In this document: positions 19,919 through 28,699 of the stretch, one piece after another
Layout: each line of letters begins with the position of its first letter
Numbering within the stretch: the stretch's first letter is position 1
Assembly (NCBI RefSeq): GCF_031348265.1
Contig: NZ_CP133771.1
Coordinates: 124,001-188,000 of the forward strand
DNA length: 64,000 nucleotides
Source: Streptomyces collinus
GTDB lineage: Bacteria; Actinomycetota; Actinomycetes; Streptomycetales; Streptomycetaceae
Direction: 5' to 3'
Made by a program: the position numbers and the translations under genes
The notes under the pieces: generated by a model
The model's database searches: none
Told to the model about the DNA's origin: nothing
The model's input: only the letters and a program-made list of their open reading frames with translations

Positions 19919-20321
19919 TCCTGCTCGCGCAGCCGAACGCGAGCACGGCGAGCGCGTCCGGCCCGCCAGGCCGGAGTGGGTCGTCCAGCTCGGTATCGGC
20001 AGCGGCCGGCGGCGCCCGCAATCAGCTCGGAACGACTCCCGCCCTCCCCGGCAAAGCCAACCCCGCTTGTACAGGTAGATGGTGTCGTGGTGGAGCAGAC
20101 GGTGGAGACCTGGCCGGCGCGTGACAGGCCGGGCCGCTTCCAACCGTTTCTCAGCGGACTTTGGCGGCTCTCTTAAGGCTTCTTGAAGATGACCTTCGAA
20201 CAGAGATCTCCGCCCCTGCCGGGTCCTAGGCTCTCGAACACCCCCCACAGGGCCGGTGGCCGCGATCGCGGCCACCGGCCACGGGGCCGAGTCAGCCAAC
20301 CGACCAACCGAGGTGTCCTGC
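19919..20321. other. Intergenic stretch containing repeat copy 2
   Basis: It holds the 103-bp repeat at 20134-20236 and the leader of the CAP-domain gene. Otherwise no gene was seen. Confidence 0.5.
20134..20236 (+). repeat. 103-bp promoter-like repeat, copy 2
   Basis: Partner of 13261-13363. Within it CTTAAGG and CTTGAAG form an imperfect direct repeat with a 10-bp period, the layout bound by OmpR/PhoB-type response regulators. TAGGCT at 20227-20232 could be the -10 box for the CAP-domain gene 90 bp downstream. A two-component system of the OmpR type lies just beyond that gene. Confidence 0.6.
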
Positions 20322-21176
20322 ATGGGTTCCCGCCGAGCCGCTCGCCCGTCCCGCTTCCACGCCCGGCCCCGCAGCGGGCCGAAGACGCGCGGTCCCGCGC
20401 TGGCCATGGGAGCCGTCGCTGCGATCGCGGGCGTCGGGATCACCATGGCCGTCGTCAGCGGCGAGGACGGCGACGCGTCGGACCGGGTGGTCGCGAACGG
20501 CACGGACAGGACGCCGGGCGCCGGGGACACGGCCGGACGGACGGCGCCGCTCGCCTCTGCTTCGGCGAGCCCGAGCACCACGGCGAGCAGCAGCTCGCCG
20601 AGCGCTAAACCGAAGGAGAAGCGGAAGCAGTCGGCGAGCCCGGCCCCCCGCGCACGGAAGACGACCGTCCCCGCCTCGAAGGCACCCGCGGGGACGACGG
20701 CGAAGAGCAGCGGCGGCGGGTCGGCGAGCGGTTCCGGAGGCCTGCGGCCGGGCAGCACCCGATCGGACTCCGGGTCGGGTTCGGAATCCGATGGCGGACC
20801 CGAGGCTCAGGTGCTCGCGCTGGTCAACAAGGAGCGGGCCACGGCGGGCTGCTCGCCGGTCACGGCGAACGCCCGGCTCACCCGTGCCGCCGACGACTAC
20901 AGCGACGTCATGGCGAGCAGCGGCGTGATGTCCCACACCGGCCCCGACGGCTCGACGATGACGACCCGGGTCGAGGCCGCGGGGTACAAGTGGTCGACCC
21001 TGGGCGAGAACATAGCCCAGGGCCAGGCGGACGCCGCCTCGGTGATGAAGTCCTGGATGAACAGCCCCGGACACCGCGCGAACATACTCAACTGCTCCTT
21101 CAAGGAGCTGGGAGTGGGCGTCCACTTCGGCGACGGCGGCCCTTGGTGGACGCAGAACTTCGGCGCCAGTCGCTGA
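20322..21176 (+). CDS. CAP-domain (SCP-like) extracellular protein
   Basis: The 284-residue protein has an N-terminal single membrane helix (residues 28-46), a long Ser/Ala/Pro/Lys-rich low-complexity linker (60-155) and a C-terminal CAP domain (about 162-284). The CAP domain shows VLALVNKERATAGCSPVTAN, MASSGVMSHTGPDG, GENIAQGQADAASVMKSWMN, SPGHRANILN and WTQNFG. CAP proteins are extracellular; bacterial ones may bind or process cell-wall or lipid ligands. ATG 20322 has GAGGTG five bases upstream and is preferred to the upstream in-frame ATG at 20256. Its promoter carries repeat copy 2. Confidence 0.87.
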   Translation: MGSRRAARPSRFHARPRSGPKTRGPALAMGAVAAIAGVGITMAVVSGEDGDASDRVVANGTDRTPGAGDTAGRTAPLASASASPSTTASSSSPSAKPKEKRKQSASPAPRARKTTVPASKAPAGTTAKSSGGGSASGSGGLRPGSTRSDSGSGSESDGGPEAQVLALVNKERATAGCSPVTANARLTRAADDYSDVMASSGVMSHTGPDGSTMTTRVEAAGYKWSTLGENIAQGQADAASVMKSWMNSPGHRANILNCSFKELGVGVHFGDGGPWWTQNFGASR

Positions 21177-21221
21177 CCCCGCTCACCGCCCCCGGCCGTC
21201 GGCGCCGGTCACCGAACCCCG

Positions 21222-22550
21222 TCACCTCACCCCGCCGCCGGCCCCTCCCGCGTCAGCCAGTACGAACGACACCCGCACCCGGGCGCCGCCCAACGGCGCC
21301 CGGGTGATCGTCAGTTCGCCGTCCGCCGCGCGGGACGCCCGGGCCACGATGTCCAGGCCCAGTCCCGTCGAACCGCCGACGCTCACACCCCGCGTGAGCG
21401 CCGCGTCGGGGTCCGCCACGCCCGGTCCCGCGTCGTCGACCGTGAGGAACACGTGCCGGTCCGCCCGCTCCACACGCACGGCGAAGGCGGTGCCCTCCGG
21501 GGTGTGCCGGAACACATTGCCGATCAGTGCATCGACGACGGCCGCGAGGTCGTCCTCGGGGAAGGCGACGGGCACCAGTCGCGGCGTGAGGGAGCGCTCG
21601 TAGGGCCGTCCTTGCTTGGCGGCGAGGACCGACCAGAAGTCCAGACGCATGGCGACCACCTCCGCGACGTCGCACGCCTTCGCCGCGCCGGTCGCCGCAC
21701 GGGCCGACCGCGCCGACGCGAGCGGTGTACGGGCTGCGGCGATGATCGAGTCCAGTTCGCTCTCCAGCTGGCCGGCCGCCTCCGCGACCCGTCGGGCGCT
21801 GGGCGTCGACCCCATCCGGTCGGCTTCCAGGTAGAGAGCGGTCAACGGGGTACGCAGCCGGTGCGAGAGGTCGGCGACCAGCTCGCGTTCCACGGCGAGC
21901 AGACCGAGGACGCGGTCGGCCATGGTGTTGAACGCCGCACCGGCCTCCTTGAGTTCGGGCGGGCCGTCGGGTTCGACCCGCACGTCCAGGTCGCCGGAGC
22001 CGAGAGCCAGTGAGGCACGCTTGAGACTGCGCGAGGAGCGGACGACACGGGCGCCGAGCCGGTCGGCCACGAGGACCGAACCGCCGACCAGACCCAGCGC
22101 GAGCAGCGACATGACGCCCCAGGACGCTGCCACGCCCCGGGTGAGATCTGCGGACGGCACGAAGGCTTCCACGACCGCGACCCGGTCGCCCTGCAGGACG
22201 ACGGGCTGGAGGTAGACCCAGCCGCCCTTGGTGTCCACGGCCAGCGTCTCGCGCCCGCGCACGGCCCGCTCGAGCGCGTCCCGGGGCGCGTGCGACGTGC
22301 CGACGAAGCCGCCGTCGGGCAGACGCACGACGAGCTGGTCGGAGGAACCGAGCTCGGCGACGGCCTGCTGCACGTCGGCGCGCCGGGTGGTCAGGGCGAG
22401 CACCGGAGACAGGGCGGACGCCCGCTGCTCGGCAGCCGTGGTGGCCCGGTCCCGTACCTGTTCGCGCACGAGGAGGGCGAGGGGGATGAGGAAGGACAGG
22501 GCCACCATCGAGGTGACGGCCAGGGCGATCCCGGCGAGGGCACGTCTCAT
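21222..22550 (-). CDS. Two-component sensor histidine kinase
   Basis: The 442-residue kinase has TM1 at residues 8-28, an extracytoplasmic sensor region (about 30-140), TM2 at 146-162, a HAMP linker (163-215), the HisKA phosphoacceptor LSHRLRTPLTAL with His230, and a HATPase domain with N-box (DALIGNVFRHTPEG), G1 (VDDAGPGV) and G2 (STGLGLDIV). The ATG at 22550 overlaps the response-regulator stop by four bases, so the pair is coupled. Its signal is unknown. It lies convergent to the CAP-domain gene, a candidate target. Confidence 0.9.
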   Translation of the reverse strand: MRRALAGIALAVTSMVALSFLIPLALLVREQVRDRATTAAEQRASALSPVLALTTRRADVQQAVAELGSSDQLVVRLPDGGFVGTSHAPRDALERAVRGRETLAVDTKGGWVYLQPVVLQGDRVAVVEAFVPSADLTRGVAASWGVMSLLALGLVGGSVLVADRLGARVVRSSRSLKRASLALGSGDLDVRVEPDGPPELKEAGAAFNTMADRVLGLLAVERELVADLSHRLRTPLTALYLEADRMGSTPSARRVAEAAGQLESELDSIIAAARTPLASARSARAATGAAKACDVAEVVAMRLDFWSVLAAKQGRPYERSLTPRLVPVAFPEDDLAAVVDALIGNVFRHTPEGTAFAVRVERADRHVFLTVDDAGPGVADPDAALTRGVSVGGSTGLGLDIVARASRAADGELTITRAPLGGARVRVSFVLADAGGAGGGVR

Positions 22551-23236
22551 GGCGAGCTGACCAATTTGATGCCCAGGCCGCGAACCGTGCGCAGATAGCG
22601 GGGCTTTCGCGCCTTCTCGCCCATCTTGCGGCGGAGCGCGGAAAGGTGGACGTCGACCGTCTGGTCCTCGACGTACGGCTGCTGCCACACCTCGGCGAGT
22701 ATGCGCTGCCGGGTGACGACCTGGTCGGCGTGGGCGGCGAGGTAGGCGAGCAGATCGAACTCGCGGCGGGTCAGGGGCAGTTCCCGGCCGGCCAGGTGCG
22801 CGGTGCGCGCCGTCGGGTCGATGCGCAGGTCTGCCACCTGCAGGACGGGCTGCCGGGCCGCAGTCACGTCTGCGGGCACGGCCCGGCGCAGCACGGCGGC
22901 GAGACGGGCGGCGAGCTGGCCGCCGGAGAACGGCTTGACCAGGTAGTCGTCGGCCCCCGCGTTGAGCAGCCGGATGATCTCGCTCTCGTCGTCACGGGCG
23001 GTGGCGACCAGGACCGGCACGCGGGAGATGCCCCGGATCATGCGCAGCACGTCCAGGCCGTCGAGATCGGGCAGCCCCAGGTCCAGCACCACGATGTCCG
23101 GCGGGCTCTGGGTGATCTCGCGCAGCGCCTCGAAACCCTGATGGGTGGTCCTGACCGCGTAGCCGTGCCCGGTCAGGACCTCGATCAGCGCGGCCCGGAT
23201 GACGGGGTCGTCCTCGACGACAAGTACGGAGGCCAT
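22547..23236 (-). CDS. OmpR-family response regulator
   Basis: The 229-residue regulator has a receiver domain (residues 1-115; ASVLVVEDDPVIRAAL with the acidic pair, phosphoacceptor Asp in IVVLDLGLPDLDGLDVL, switch Thr in VLVATARDDESE, Lys in DYLVKPF) and a winged-helix DNA-binding domain (about 135-229; LTRREFDLLAYLAAHADQVV, DVHLSALRRKMG, YLRTVRGLGIKL). The start ATG is at 23236, immediately before the first strand; a much longer upstream open frame is spurious. It is coupled to the kinase and is divergent from the secreted protein gene at 23273. Confidence 0.92.
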   Translation of the reverse strand: MASVLVVEDDPVIRAALIEVLTGHGYAVRTTHQGFEALREITQSPPDIVVLDLGLPDLDGLDVLRMIRGISRVPVLVATARDDESEIIRLLNAGADDYLVKPFSGGQLAARLAAVLRRAVPADVTAARQPVLQVADLRIDPTARTAHLAGRELPLTRREFDLLAYLAAHADQVVTRQRILAEVWQQPYVEDQTVDVHLSALRRKMGEKARKPRYLRTVRGLGIKLVSSP

Positions 23237-23272
23237 GAGCAGGCACGTTAGCCGGTCCGTCACTATGGTGTC

Positions 23273-23848
23273 GTGTCCCGCCTCCTGCGCTACCTGATCA
23301 TATGGCTGGCCTGCACGGCAGCCAGTGTCACCGCTGTCATCCTCACGATTCACTTCGTGGTGGGGTCGACCCGGCCGACCGCGCCGGTCGCGCAGTCCGC
23401 GCCGAGCGAGCCCCTGAAGCCCTCGCGGCCCGGCCCCACCACCACGAAACCTTCCCCGAGTCCGTCGGCGAGCAGCCGCAGGCCCAGCCCGCCGCCCCGG
23501 AGCAGCGAGCCGGCGACCGATCCCAGCCCGACGCCCACGCCCACGCCGACGCCCACCGGCCGCACCAGCACCCCGGGGGCACCGACCGGCGCGGACGGTC
23601 CGGGATGCCAGGAAGGCGGCGCCGGCGTCTACACAGTGCCCTCCGAGGGCGGCAAGGCCACCGTGCGGTTCGGCGACGACGCGGTGTGCCTGATCTCGGC
23701 GGTGCCGAACCAGGGGTTCACGGTGAGCACGAGCCGGACCCGGGCACAGACCCTCACGGTGACGTTCTCGGCCAGCCGCCACCGGTCGGAGATCACCGCC
23801 ACGGTCCAGCCGCAGAGCCGGGCCGACGTCCGCGAGGTGTCCTGGTGA
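23273..23848 (+). CDS. Membrane-anchored Pro/Ser-rich surface protein
   Basis: The 191-residue protein begins at GTG 23273 with an N-terminal hydrophobic helix (LLRYLIIWLACTAASVTAVI, continuing to about residue 28), an extended Pro/Ser/Thr-rich linker (30-105, including a TPTPTPTPT run) and a small C-terminal domain (about 108-191) with two Cys (GCQEGGAGVYTVPSEGG, VRFGDDAVCLISAVPNQGF). No family was recognised. The topology suggests an outside-facing domain on a stalk. It starts 36 bp from the divergent response-regulator gene and may belong to its regulon. Confidence 0.7.
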   Translation: MSRLLRYLIIWLACTAASVTAVILTIHFVVGSTRPTAPVAQSAPSEPLKPSRPGPTTTKPSPSPSASSRRPSPPPRSSEPATDPSPTPTPTPTPTGRTSTPGAPTGADGPGCQEGGAGVYTVPSEGGKATVRFGDDAVCLISAVPNQGFTVSTSRTRAQTLTVTFSASRHRSEITATVQPQSRADVREVSW

Positions 23849-24147
23849 CGCCCCCTTGAGCGACGTACCTCGGACCGCCGGGCTCGGCCTGAAGAAGCCC
23901 GGGCAGCGACCATGACCACTCCCGAGCGAACTCCGGTCCCGTGCTGAGGAGTTGGAGAACGCCGCATTGTCCCGGACGTGGAGGAGGCGATGATGCCCGG
24001 GCCGGGTTGCCCATCTCCCCCACCGGCCTGCGCGGGCGTTGAGCGCGCACTGCAGGCCCGGGCACCGCGGACGCGGCAGCCCGGAGATGTGCCGGTAGCG
24101 CGAGCAGGGGCCCCTGGCGTGTGACACCGGGCACCCCTCACGGGTGC

Positions 24148-25125
24148 TCAGGGGCGGGCGCCGGGCCTGTTGACGACGCCCCAGGCGGCGCGGGCGCTGA
24201 CCATCTCCCCGTCGTCCCGGGTCTGCCCGAGGTAGGCGTAGCTCTCGGGATCGAAGAAGATCTCCTGCTTGCCCTGCCAGCCCGCAGGCGTCTTCCCGGC
24301 GTAGGTAACGCTCACGCCGATCGCCGCACGGCCGAGCGGGTCCTTCACACCGGTCGTCACCCGGGCACCGGGAATCTTCGCGAGAGCCCGGAACAGGCCC
24401 CCCTGGACGTTCGGCGGGATCAGCACCGACCGGTACAGGACGTCGATCTCCCGCCAGTCGCGCTGCGCGCGCGTCTCCCCCTTGATGTCACCGATGGCAT
24501 GCTCCTGACGGATGCGCTGCATCATCCGGTCAGGGTCGCTCGGCAGGGTGGCGAGAAAGCGGTAGAACTGCCGCTGGGAGCGGTCGTCGTAGCCCTCCTT
24601 CCTCCACTTGGCCTCCTGGTTGGGGCCGTACCAGACCTGGAGCTCGTCCGGGTCGAAATCCGAGACGTCACCGGCCGGGGGGATGCCGGGCAGACTGGCG
24701 TGCCCGGTGCCGTCCCAGCGGGTCCACTCCTCGCTGCTTTGCGGCTTGCCCCCGACCACGACGGTGCTCTTGTCGTACACCCACTGCTTCGGGCCGGGTT
24801 CGCTGCCGCCGTGCCTCTCGACGGTCGCGGCGGCCAGTTCGAGAGCGTCGGCGGAGGCGCCTGCCGACAGCACCTGGGGGCCCTTCCCCGCAGAGGCGCT
24901 CGTGCTGTCCTCGGGCAGGGTCGCGACGATTCCGGCGGTCACGGCGAGGGTCCCTGCCGTGGCGGCGCCGAGCAGGACCATCCGACGCCCGGGACGGGCA
25001 GCGCGGCCACCGCGGGTTTCCTGCCGGAGTGCCGCGGCGAGCCGGGCCCGCGGCACGGCCAGCCGGCCGGCGTCGGGAAGCGGCGCGTCGGTGCGCAGCC
25101 GGCGCAGTTCGGAGAGTTCGTTCAT
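24148..25125 (-). CDS. CU044_5270-type protein, sigma-factor partner
   Basis: The 325-residue protein has a cytoplasmic N-terminus (ELSELRRLRTDAPLPDAGRL), one transmembrane helix (about 50-68, VLLGAATAGTLAVTAGIVAT) and a large outside domain with WTRWDGTGHASLPGIPP and YGPNQEAKWRKEGYD, ending in a region with KQEIFFDPESYAYLGQT. This is the layout of CU044_5270-family proteins encoded next to ECF sigma factors. Its ATG overlaps the sigma-factor stop by four bases. It probably holds the sigma factor inactive or relays a surface signal; no zinc anti-sigma motif is visible. Confidence 0.8.
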   Translation of the reverse strand: MNELSELRRLRTDAPLPDAGRLAVPRARLAAALRQETRGGRAARPGRRMVLLGAATAGTLAVTAGIVATLPEDSTSASAGKGPQVLSAGASADALELAAATVERHGGSEPGPKQWVYDKSTVVVGGKPQSSEEWTRWDGTGHASLPGIPPAGDVSDFDPDELQVWYGPNQEAKWRKEGYDDRSQRQFYRFLATLPSDPDRMMQRIRQEHAIGDIKGETRAQRDWREIDVLYRSVLIPPNVQGGLFRALAKIPGARVTTGVKDPLGRAAIGVSVTYAGKTPAGWQGKQEIFFDPESYAYLGQTRDDGEMVSARAAWGVVNRPGARP

Positions 25126-25718
25126 GCGGGATCACCTTCGTGGACGGGAGCTTCGATGAGGGGGCGGCCGGCCGCACCGGCTGCGGTGCGCAGCTTGCGG
25201 CGGACACGGTTGAGGCGGGAGCGGACGGTACCGACGGGGATATCGAGGGCCTCGGCGATCTCCTGGTAACCGAGGTCGGCCCACGCGAAGAGCAGCAGTA
25301 CATGCCGGTCACCCGCGGACAGACGGGCCAGTGCCCCGGCCAGCGAGCGGACGGCGGCCTCGGCAACGAGTCGGTCATCGGCGGAGTCGGTCCAGCTGTC
25401 GGCGACCGGGTCACAGCCGGTGCGGGCGAGCAGCTTCAGCGCCCGGACCTCCTGCCGGCGGTAACGGCCGATCTGCTTGGCGGCGATACCGAACAGCCAG
25501 GGCCGTACCCCGGCACGAGCCGGATCGAACCGAGCCCGAATCCGAAAAGCCGTCAAAAACGTCTCAGCAGTCACATCATCGGCCGCGTCCCGGCCAAGCC
25601 GCCGAGCGACATAACGGTGAATCACCGGGGCGTGACGGTCGAAAAGCACCGCGAAACACTCCGGATCCTCAAGTGAAGCCGCGATAAGCCCGGCGTCGCC
25701 GCCGGCCAGGTCGGTCAT
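25122..25718 (-). CDS. ECF sigma factor
   Basis: The 198-residue sigma factor has region 2 (about residues 22-90; FDRHAPVIHRYVARRLG, DDVTAETFLTAFRIRARFD) and region 4 (about 125-180; LARLSAGDRHVLLLFAWADLGY, EIAEALDIPVGTVRSRLNRVR). The WLFGIAAKQIGRYRR segment lies between them. It recruits RNA polymerase to a small regulon, probably including its own operon. It is four-base coupled to the membrane partner downstream. Confidence 0.9.
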   Translation of the reverse strand: MTDLAGGDAGLIAASLEDPECFAVLFDRHAPVIHRYVARRLGRDAADDVTAETFLTAFRIRARFDPARAGVRPWLFGIAAKQIGRYRRQEVRALKLLARTGCDPVADSWTDSADDRLVAEAAVRSLAGALARLSAGDRHVLLLFAWADLGYQEIAEALDIPVGTVRSRLNRVRRKLRTAAGAAGRPLIEAPVHEGDPA

Positions 25719-26046
25719 GGACGGTCCGTCCGTTGATGGGGTCGGTGGGTGTCAGGGAGGTGGTGAGGGTTCACAACCTGTACTTGCCGACTCACGGCCA
25801 ACGGGTTCACACCACCACCATCGCAAGCACCGCTTCACTCACACGGCACCCCACGACACCAACACACAGCGTCTTCCCCACCACGGCCATGGGGTCGGGA
25901 ATCGGGGGCGGACGCCACACCCTGACATGTGTCAGGGACGCGACGCCCCTGACACGATCTACCGTTCGGGGCGCCGGCTCGGAGTGACCCAATGATGGCT
26001 GGGCCGGCTGGAGTCGAAGCCTGATCCACATCTCGAGGAGATCATC
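25719..26046. other. Divergent intergenic region with operator site B
   Basis: It carries the sigma-operon promoter leftward and, rightward, palindrome B, an extra half-site CCCTGACA at 25947-25954, and the -10-like TACCGT at 25960-25965. The leader ends in GAGGAG before the ATG at 26047. Confidence 0.55.
25920..25937 (+). promoter_or_regulatory. 18-bp palindromic operator, site B
   Basis: CCCTGACATGTGTCAGGG has 8-bp perfect arms around TG. Exactly 22 bp later comes TACCGT (25960-25965). The site precedes the secreted I36-type inhibitor gene at 26047. Confidence 0.75.
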
Positions 26047-26421
26047 ATGCTCAAGCGAAGTTCCGCAGCCCTCGCCGCCTCTGCCGCCGTCCTCGGCGTC
26101 ATCGCCATCGCGCCCAACGCATCCGCCGAGCCCAGCCCTCCGGACTGCCCCACGGGAAACGTCTGCGCCTGGTCGTCCTCTGGCTATCACGGTCCTACGA
26201 TCCTGAAGACAGAGGGCAACTGGTCCGGGTCGCTCAGGGTGGGCTTCATCATGAACAACGGCTTTCCCAGCCCCGGATCCGATCACATCCAGGCCACCTG
26301 GGTCTTCGACGGCCGCACCTACGACAGGTGCCTCCACTTCAACCCCGGCCCCGGCGAGTACAAGCTCTCCTTTCCCTCGGGAGTGGAACTGAAGAGCCTC
26401 GTCTGGCGTGGCGAATGCTGA
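26047..26421 (+). CDS. Secreted peptidase-inhibitor I36-like protein
   Basis: The 124-residue precursor has a Sec signal peptide (MLKRSSAALAASAAVLGVIA core, cleavage after ASA near residue 26). The mature domain begins with CPTGNVCAWSSSGYHGP, the hallmark start of I36-type inhibitors (SMPI-like greek-key fold), and has four Cys in total, including the C-terminal one. I36 proteins bind extracellular metalloproteases or form structural secreted domains; the target here is unknown. GAGGAG precedes the start. The promoter carries palindrome B, linking it to the genes at 13571 and 49600. Confidence 0.82.
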   Translation: MLKRSSAALAASAAVLGVIAIAPNASAEPSPPDCPTGNVCAWSSSGYHGPTILKTEGNWSGSLRVGFIMNNGFPSPGSDHIQATWVFDGRTYDRCLHFNPGPGEYKLSFPSGVELKSLVWRGEC

Positions 26422-26484
26422 TCACGAGCCAACTCAAACGCCATGGTCGGGCGACTGCCGTAACCGTCGTGACGCCGTGACGAA

Positions 26485-26550
26485 GGCCCCTGCCCCCGTC
26501 TTCTTCTTTCCTCTTGCAGGACCGCGAAGAAGATGACGGGGTCAGGGGCC
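26485..26550. terminator. Long GC-rich hairpin, bidirectional terminator
   Basis: GGCCCCTG-CCCCGTC-TTCTTC on the left (26485-26506) pairs with GAAGAAGATGACGGGGTCAGGGGCC on the right half (26526-26550, written here in parts), with one or two mismatches and a loop of about 20 bases. It lies between the inhibitor gene and the convergent TetR gene, so it probably ends both transcripts. Confidence 0.6.
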
Positions 26551-26684
26551 GGCTGTCATGGTCGGTCCGCGGCGAAGCGCGTGACGGTCCACCGGGCGTG
26601 GCGAGCATCGAGGACTACCGGACATCGCAATCGAGGCGATACGCGACGGAAGCTGCTCGGGCCGGAACCGCGGGCCGCTGGGGC

Positions 26685-27242
26685 CTAACGCAGAGCCGCG
26701 GCGACAAGGCCTTCGAGTGGCTCGCGCGGAACTTCGCCACCGTTCACCAGCCGGTCGAAGACCAGCCCGTCGATACAGGTCAGCAGGGTATGGGTGCGGT
26801 TCTCCACATCCGTCACGCCCTGACCGGCGAGGAACAGGCGGACGGCCTCTCGGCCGGCGTTCTCGCGGGGGACGAGAATCTCGCGCAGCTCGGGGTCCCG
26901 CACGCTCTCGACAGTGCAGGCGTACCGGGCGAGCGAGCGGCGGCGGCCCTCGCCGGTGAGTCGCAGCCGGGTGAGCAGCACCATGCCGTCCACGAGTTGC
27001 TCGGCCGTGCGGATGGGCGGGAAATCCTCGGCGATCGCTTGCAGTTCCGCCTGGTCGAGCTGGACCAGGCGGGAGACCAGCCCGGTGAGCAGTGCGGCCC
27101 GGGTGCGGAAGTACGCCGACGTGGTGCCGGGCGGCAACGCCGCTCTACGGTCGACTGCCCGGTGGGTCAGGCCCCGGACCCCTTCGTCGGCAAGTACGTC
27201 GAGAGCCGCGTCCGCGAGGAGGGTGCGCCTTTCCGAAACCAT
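26685..27242 (-). CDS. TetR-family regulator of flavin monooxygenase
   Basis: The 185-residue protein has an N-terminal TetR helix-turn-helix (LADAALDVLADEGVRGLTHR, then AVDRRAALPPGTTSAYFRTR) and a C-terminal domain with LVDGMVLLTRLRLTG and LLTCIDGLVFDRLV. It is divergent from the FAD monooxygenase gene; the 73-bp gap holds two copies of a CTACACCTGTAG-type operator, so it almost certainly represses both genes and is released by a small aromatic or antibiotic-like ligand. The ATG is at 27242. Confidence 0.88.
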   Translation of the reverse strand: MVSERRTLLADAALDVLADEGVRGLTHRAVDRRAALPPGTTSAYFRTRAALLTGLVSRLVQLDQAELQAIAEDFPPIRTAEQLVDGMVLLTRLRLTGEGRRRSLARYACTVESVRDPELREILVPRENAGREAVRLFLAGQGVTDVENRTHTLLTCIDGLVFDRLVNGGEVPREPLEGLVAAALR

Positions 27243-27250
27243 GACTCCTT

Positions 27251-27300
27251 TCTACACCTGTAGAGCCTGCGATAGGGTGATTCTTCTACACCTGTAGAAG
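27251..27300. promoter_or_regulatory. Double TetR operator
   Basis: TCTACACCTGTAGA (27251-27264) and CTTCTACACCTGTAGAAG (27283-27300) share arms TCTACA and TGTAGA around CC. They lie in the gap between the divergent TetR and monooxygenase genes, 19 bases apart, one near each start. Confidence 0.85.
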
Positions 27301-27315
27301 CACTGGGGGTTCGGC

Positions 27316-28473
27316 ATGGGCAGCACGGCAGTGGTGGTTGGAGGGGGCATCGGCGGACTGGCCACCGCGATCGGTCTGCGCCGCATCGGATGGGACGTGA
27401 CGGTCGTCGAGCGCACATCCGAGCTGGCGGACGCGGGGGCGGGCATCTCACTGGCCGCCAACGGCGTGCGGGCACTGGACGAACTCGGCGTCGGGCAGGT
27501 GGTACGGGACGCCTCGCGAGGCCAGTACACAGGCGGCACCCGCACGCCGAAGGGCGGTTGGCTGACCCGGATGGACGGCGCGGTGCTGGAGAAGGCGGTG
27601 GGCACGCCGATCTTGGGCATCCCCCGCTCCACCTTGCACCGGCTACTGTGCGAGGCCCTGCCCGCCGCCGCACTGCTGATCGGCTCCGAGGCCGGCGCGG
27701 TCCGGCAGGTCGGCCCCTCGACGGTGCGAGTCGACTGCGGCGACACGGTCCTGGACGCGGATCTGGTGGTGGCCGCCGACGGCATCGGCAGCAAGGTGCG
27801 CAGCTTCCTCTTCCCAGCCCACCCCGGCCCGGTCCACAGCGGCTCGACGGTGCTGCGCGCCATCACTGAGCAGGCGGTCGAACTGCGCACGGACTTCGAG
27901 CTGACCTGGGGGCGGGGGGCCGAGTTCGGGCACATCGCCTTTCGAGACAGGCGGGCCGAGTGGCACGCCGTCCTCAACCTGCCCGCCGGCACGCGGTTCG
28001 CCGACCCGTTGACCGAACTGCGCCGACGGTTCCGCGACTGGCACGACCCGATCCCCATGCTGCTCCACGCGACCCGGCCCGCCGCCGTACTGCACCACGA
28101 CGTCGCCGAGATCCGCACGCCGCTCCCCTCGTACACGACCGGCCGGATCGCCCTCCTCGGTGACGCGGCACACGCCATGACCCCCAACCTCGGACAGGGC
28201 GCCTGCCAGGCACTGGAAGACGCCATCACCCTGACCGCGGCGCTCGCCGCCGAACCCACCGTCGAAGCCGCGCTCGCCCGGTACGACCATGAGCGCCGCC
28301 CGCGCAGCCAGGCCGTCGCCCGGGCCGCTCGACAGGCCGGGCGAATGGGCCAGCAGCTCTCCCACCCGCTGGCCGTCGCCCTGCGCAACACCACGATGCG
28401 GCTGACCCCCTCCGGCGCCGCAGCGCGCATGATCCTCCGGCATCACTCCTGGGTCCCACCACAGTTGCATTGA
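27316..28473 (+). CDS. FAD-dependent monooxygenase
   Basis: The 385-residue enzyme has the N-terminal Rossmann GGGIGGLATAIGLRRIGW (FAD ADP site, residues 8-26), the DG-type motif ADLVVAADGIGSKVR mid-protein and the second FAD motif GRIALLGDAAHAMTPNLGQGA near residue 275-295, followed by CQALEDA. It belongs to the single-component aromatic hydroxylase group (UbiH/PHBH-like), inserting oxygen with NAD(P)H. The substrate is unknown; control by the adjacent TetR suggests a xenobiotic or antibiotic. The protein length is normal. Confidence 0.88.
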   Translation: MGSTAVVVGGGIGGLATAIGLRRIGWDVTVVERTSELADAGAGISLAANGVRALDELGVGQVVRDASRGQYTGGTRTPKGGWLTRMDGAVLEKAVGTPILGIPRSTLHRLLCEALPAAALLIGSEAGAVRQVGPSTVRVDCGDTVLDADLVVAADGIGSKVRSFLFPAHPGPVHSGSTVLRAITEQAVELRTDFELTWGRGAEFGHIAFRDRRAEWHAVLNLPAGTRFADPLTELRRRFRDWHDPIPMLLHATRPAAVLHHDVAEIRTPLPSYTTGRIALLGDAAHAMTPNLGQGACQALEDAITLTAALAAEPTVEAALARYDHERRPRSQAVARAARQAGRMGQQLSHPLAVALRNTTMRLTPSGAAARMILRHHSWVPPQLH

Positions 28474-28699
28474 TCTGGTTCGCACGCCGCCACCTCGCCA
28501 CCAGAAGCCCGTAGGGACGAAGTCGAGCCGAGTGTCTTGCCGTTGGCGGTGTCGGCGAGCAGGCTGTCCGGCGCGAGATGATCGTGTTCTGAAGCGGCCT
28601 GCGGGAGCAGGTGGCTCCGCTGCCGGGGGTTGCGGGGATGCCCCCGCCGCAAAATCGGCTGAACGGCACAGGAGCGACCGTCGGGTGTCCTGGCGGGAG
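28474..28699. other. Nothing recognised between monooxygenase and WYL relic
   Basis: No gene, repeat or IS end was recognised. It probably belongs to the decayed area around the WYL remnant. Confidence 0.35.
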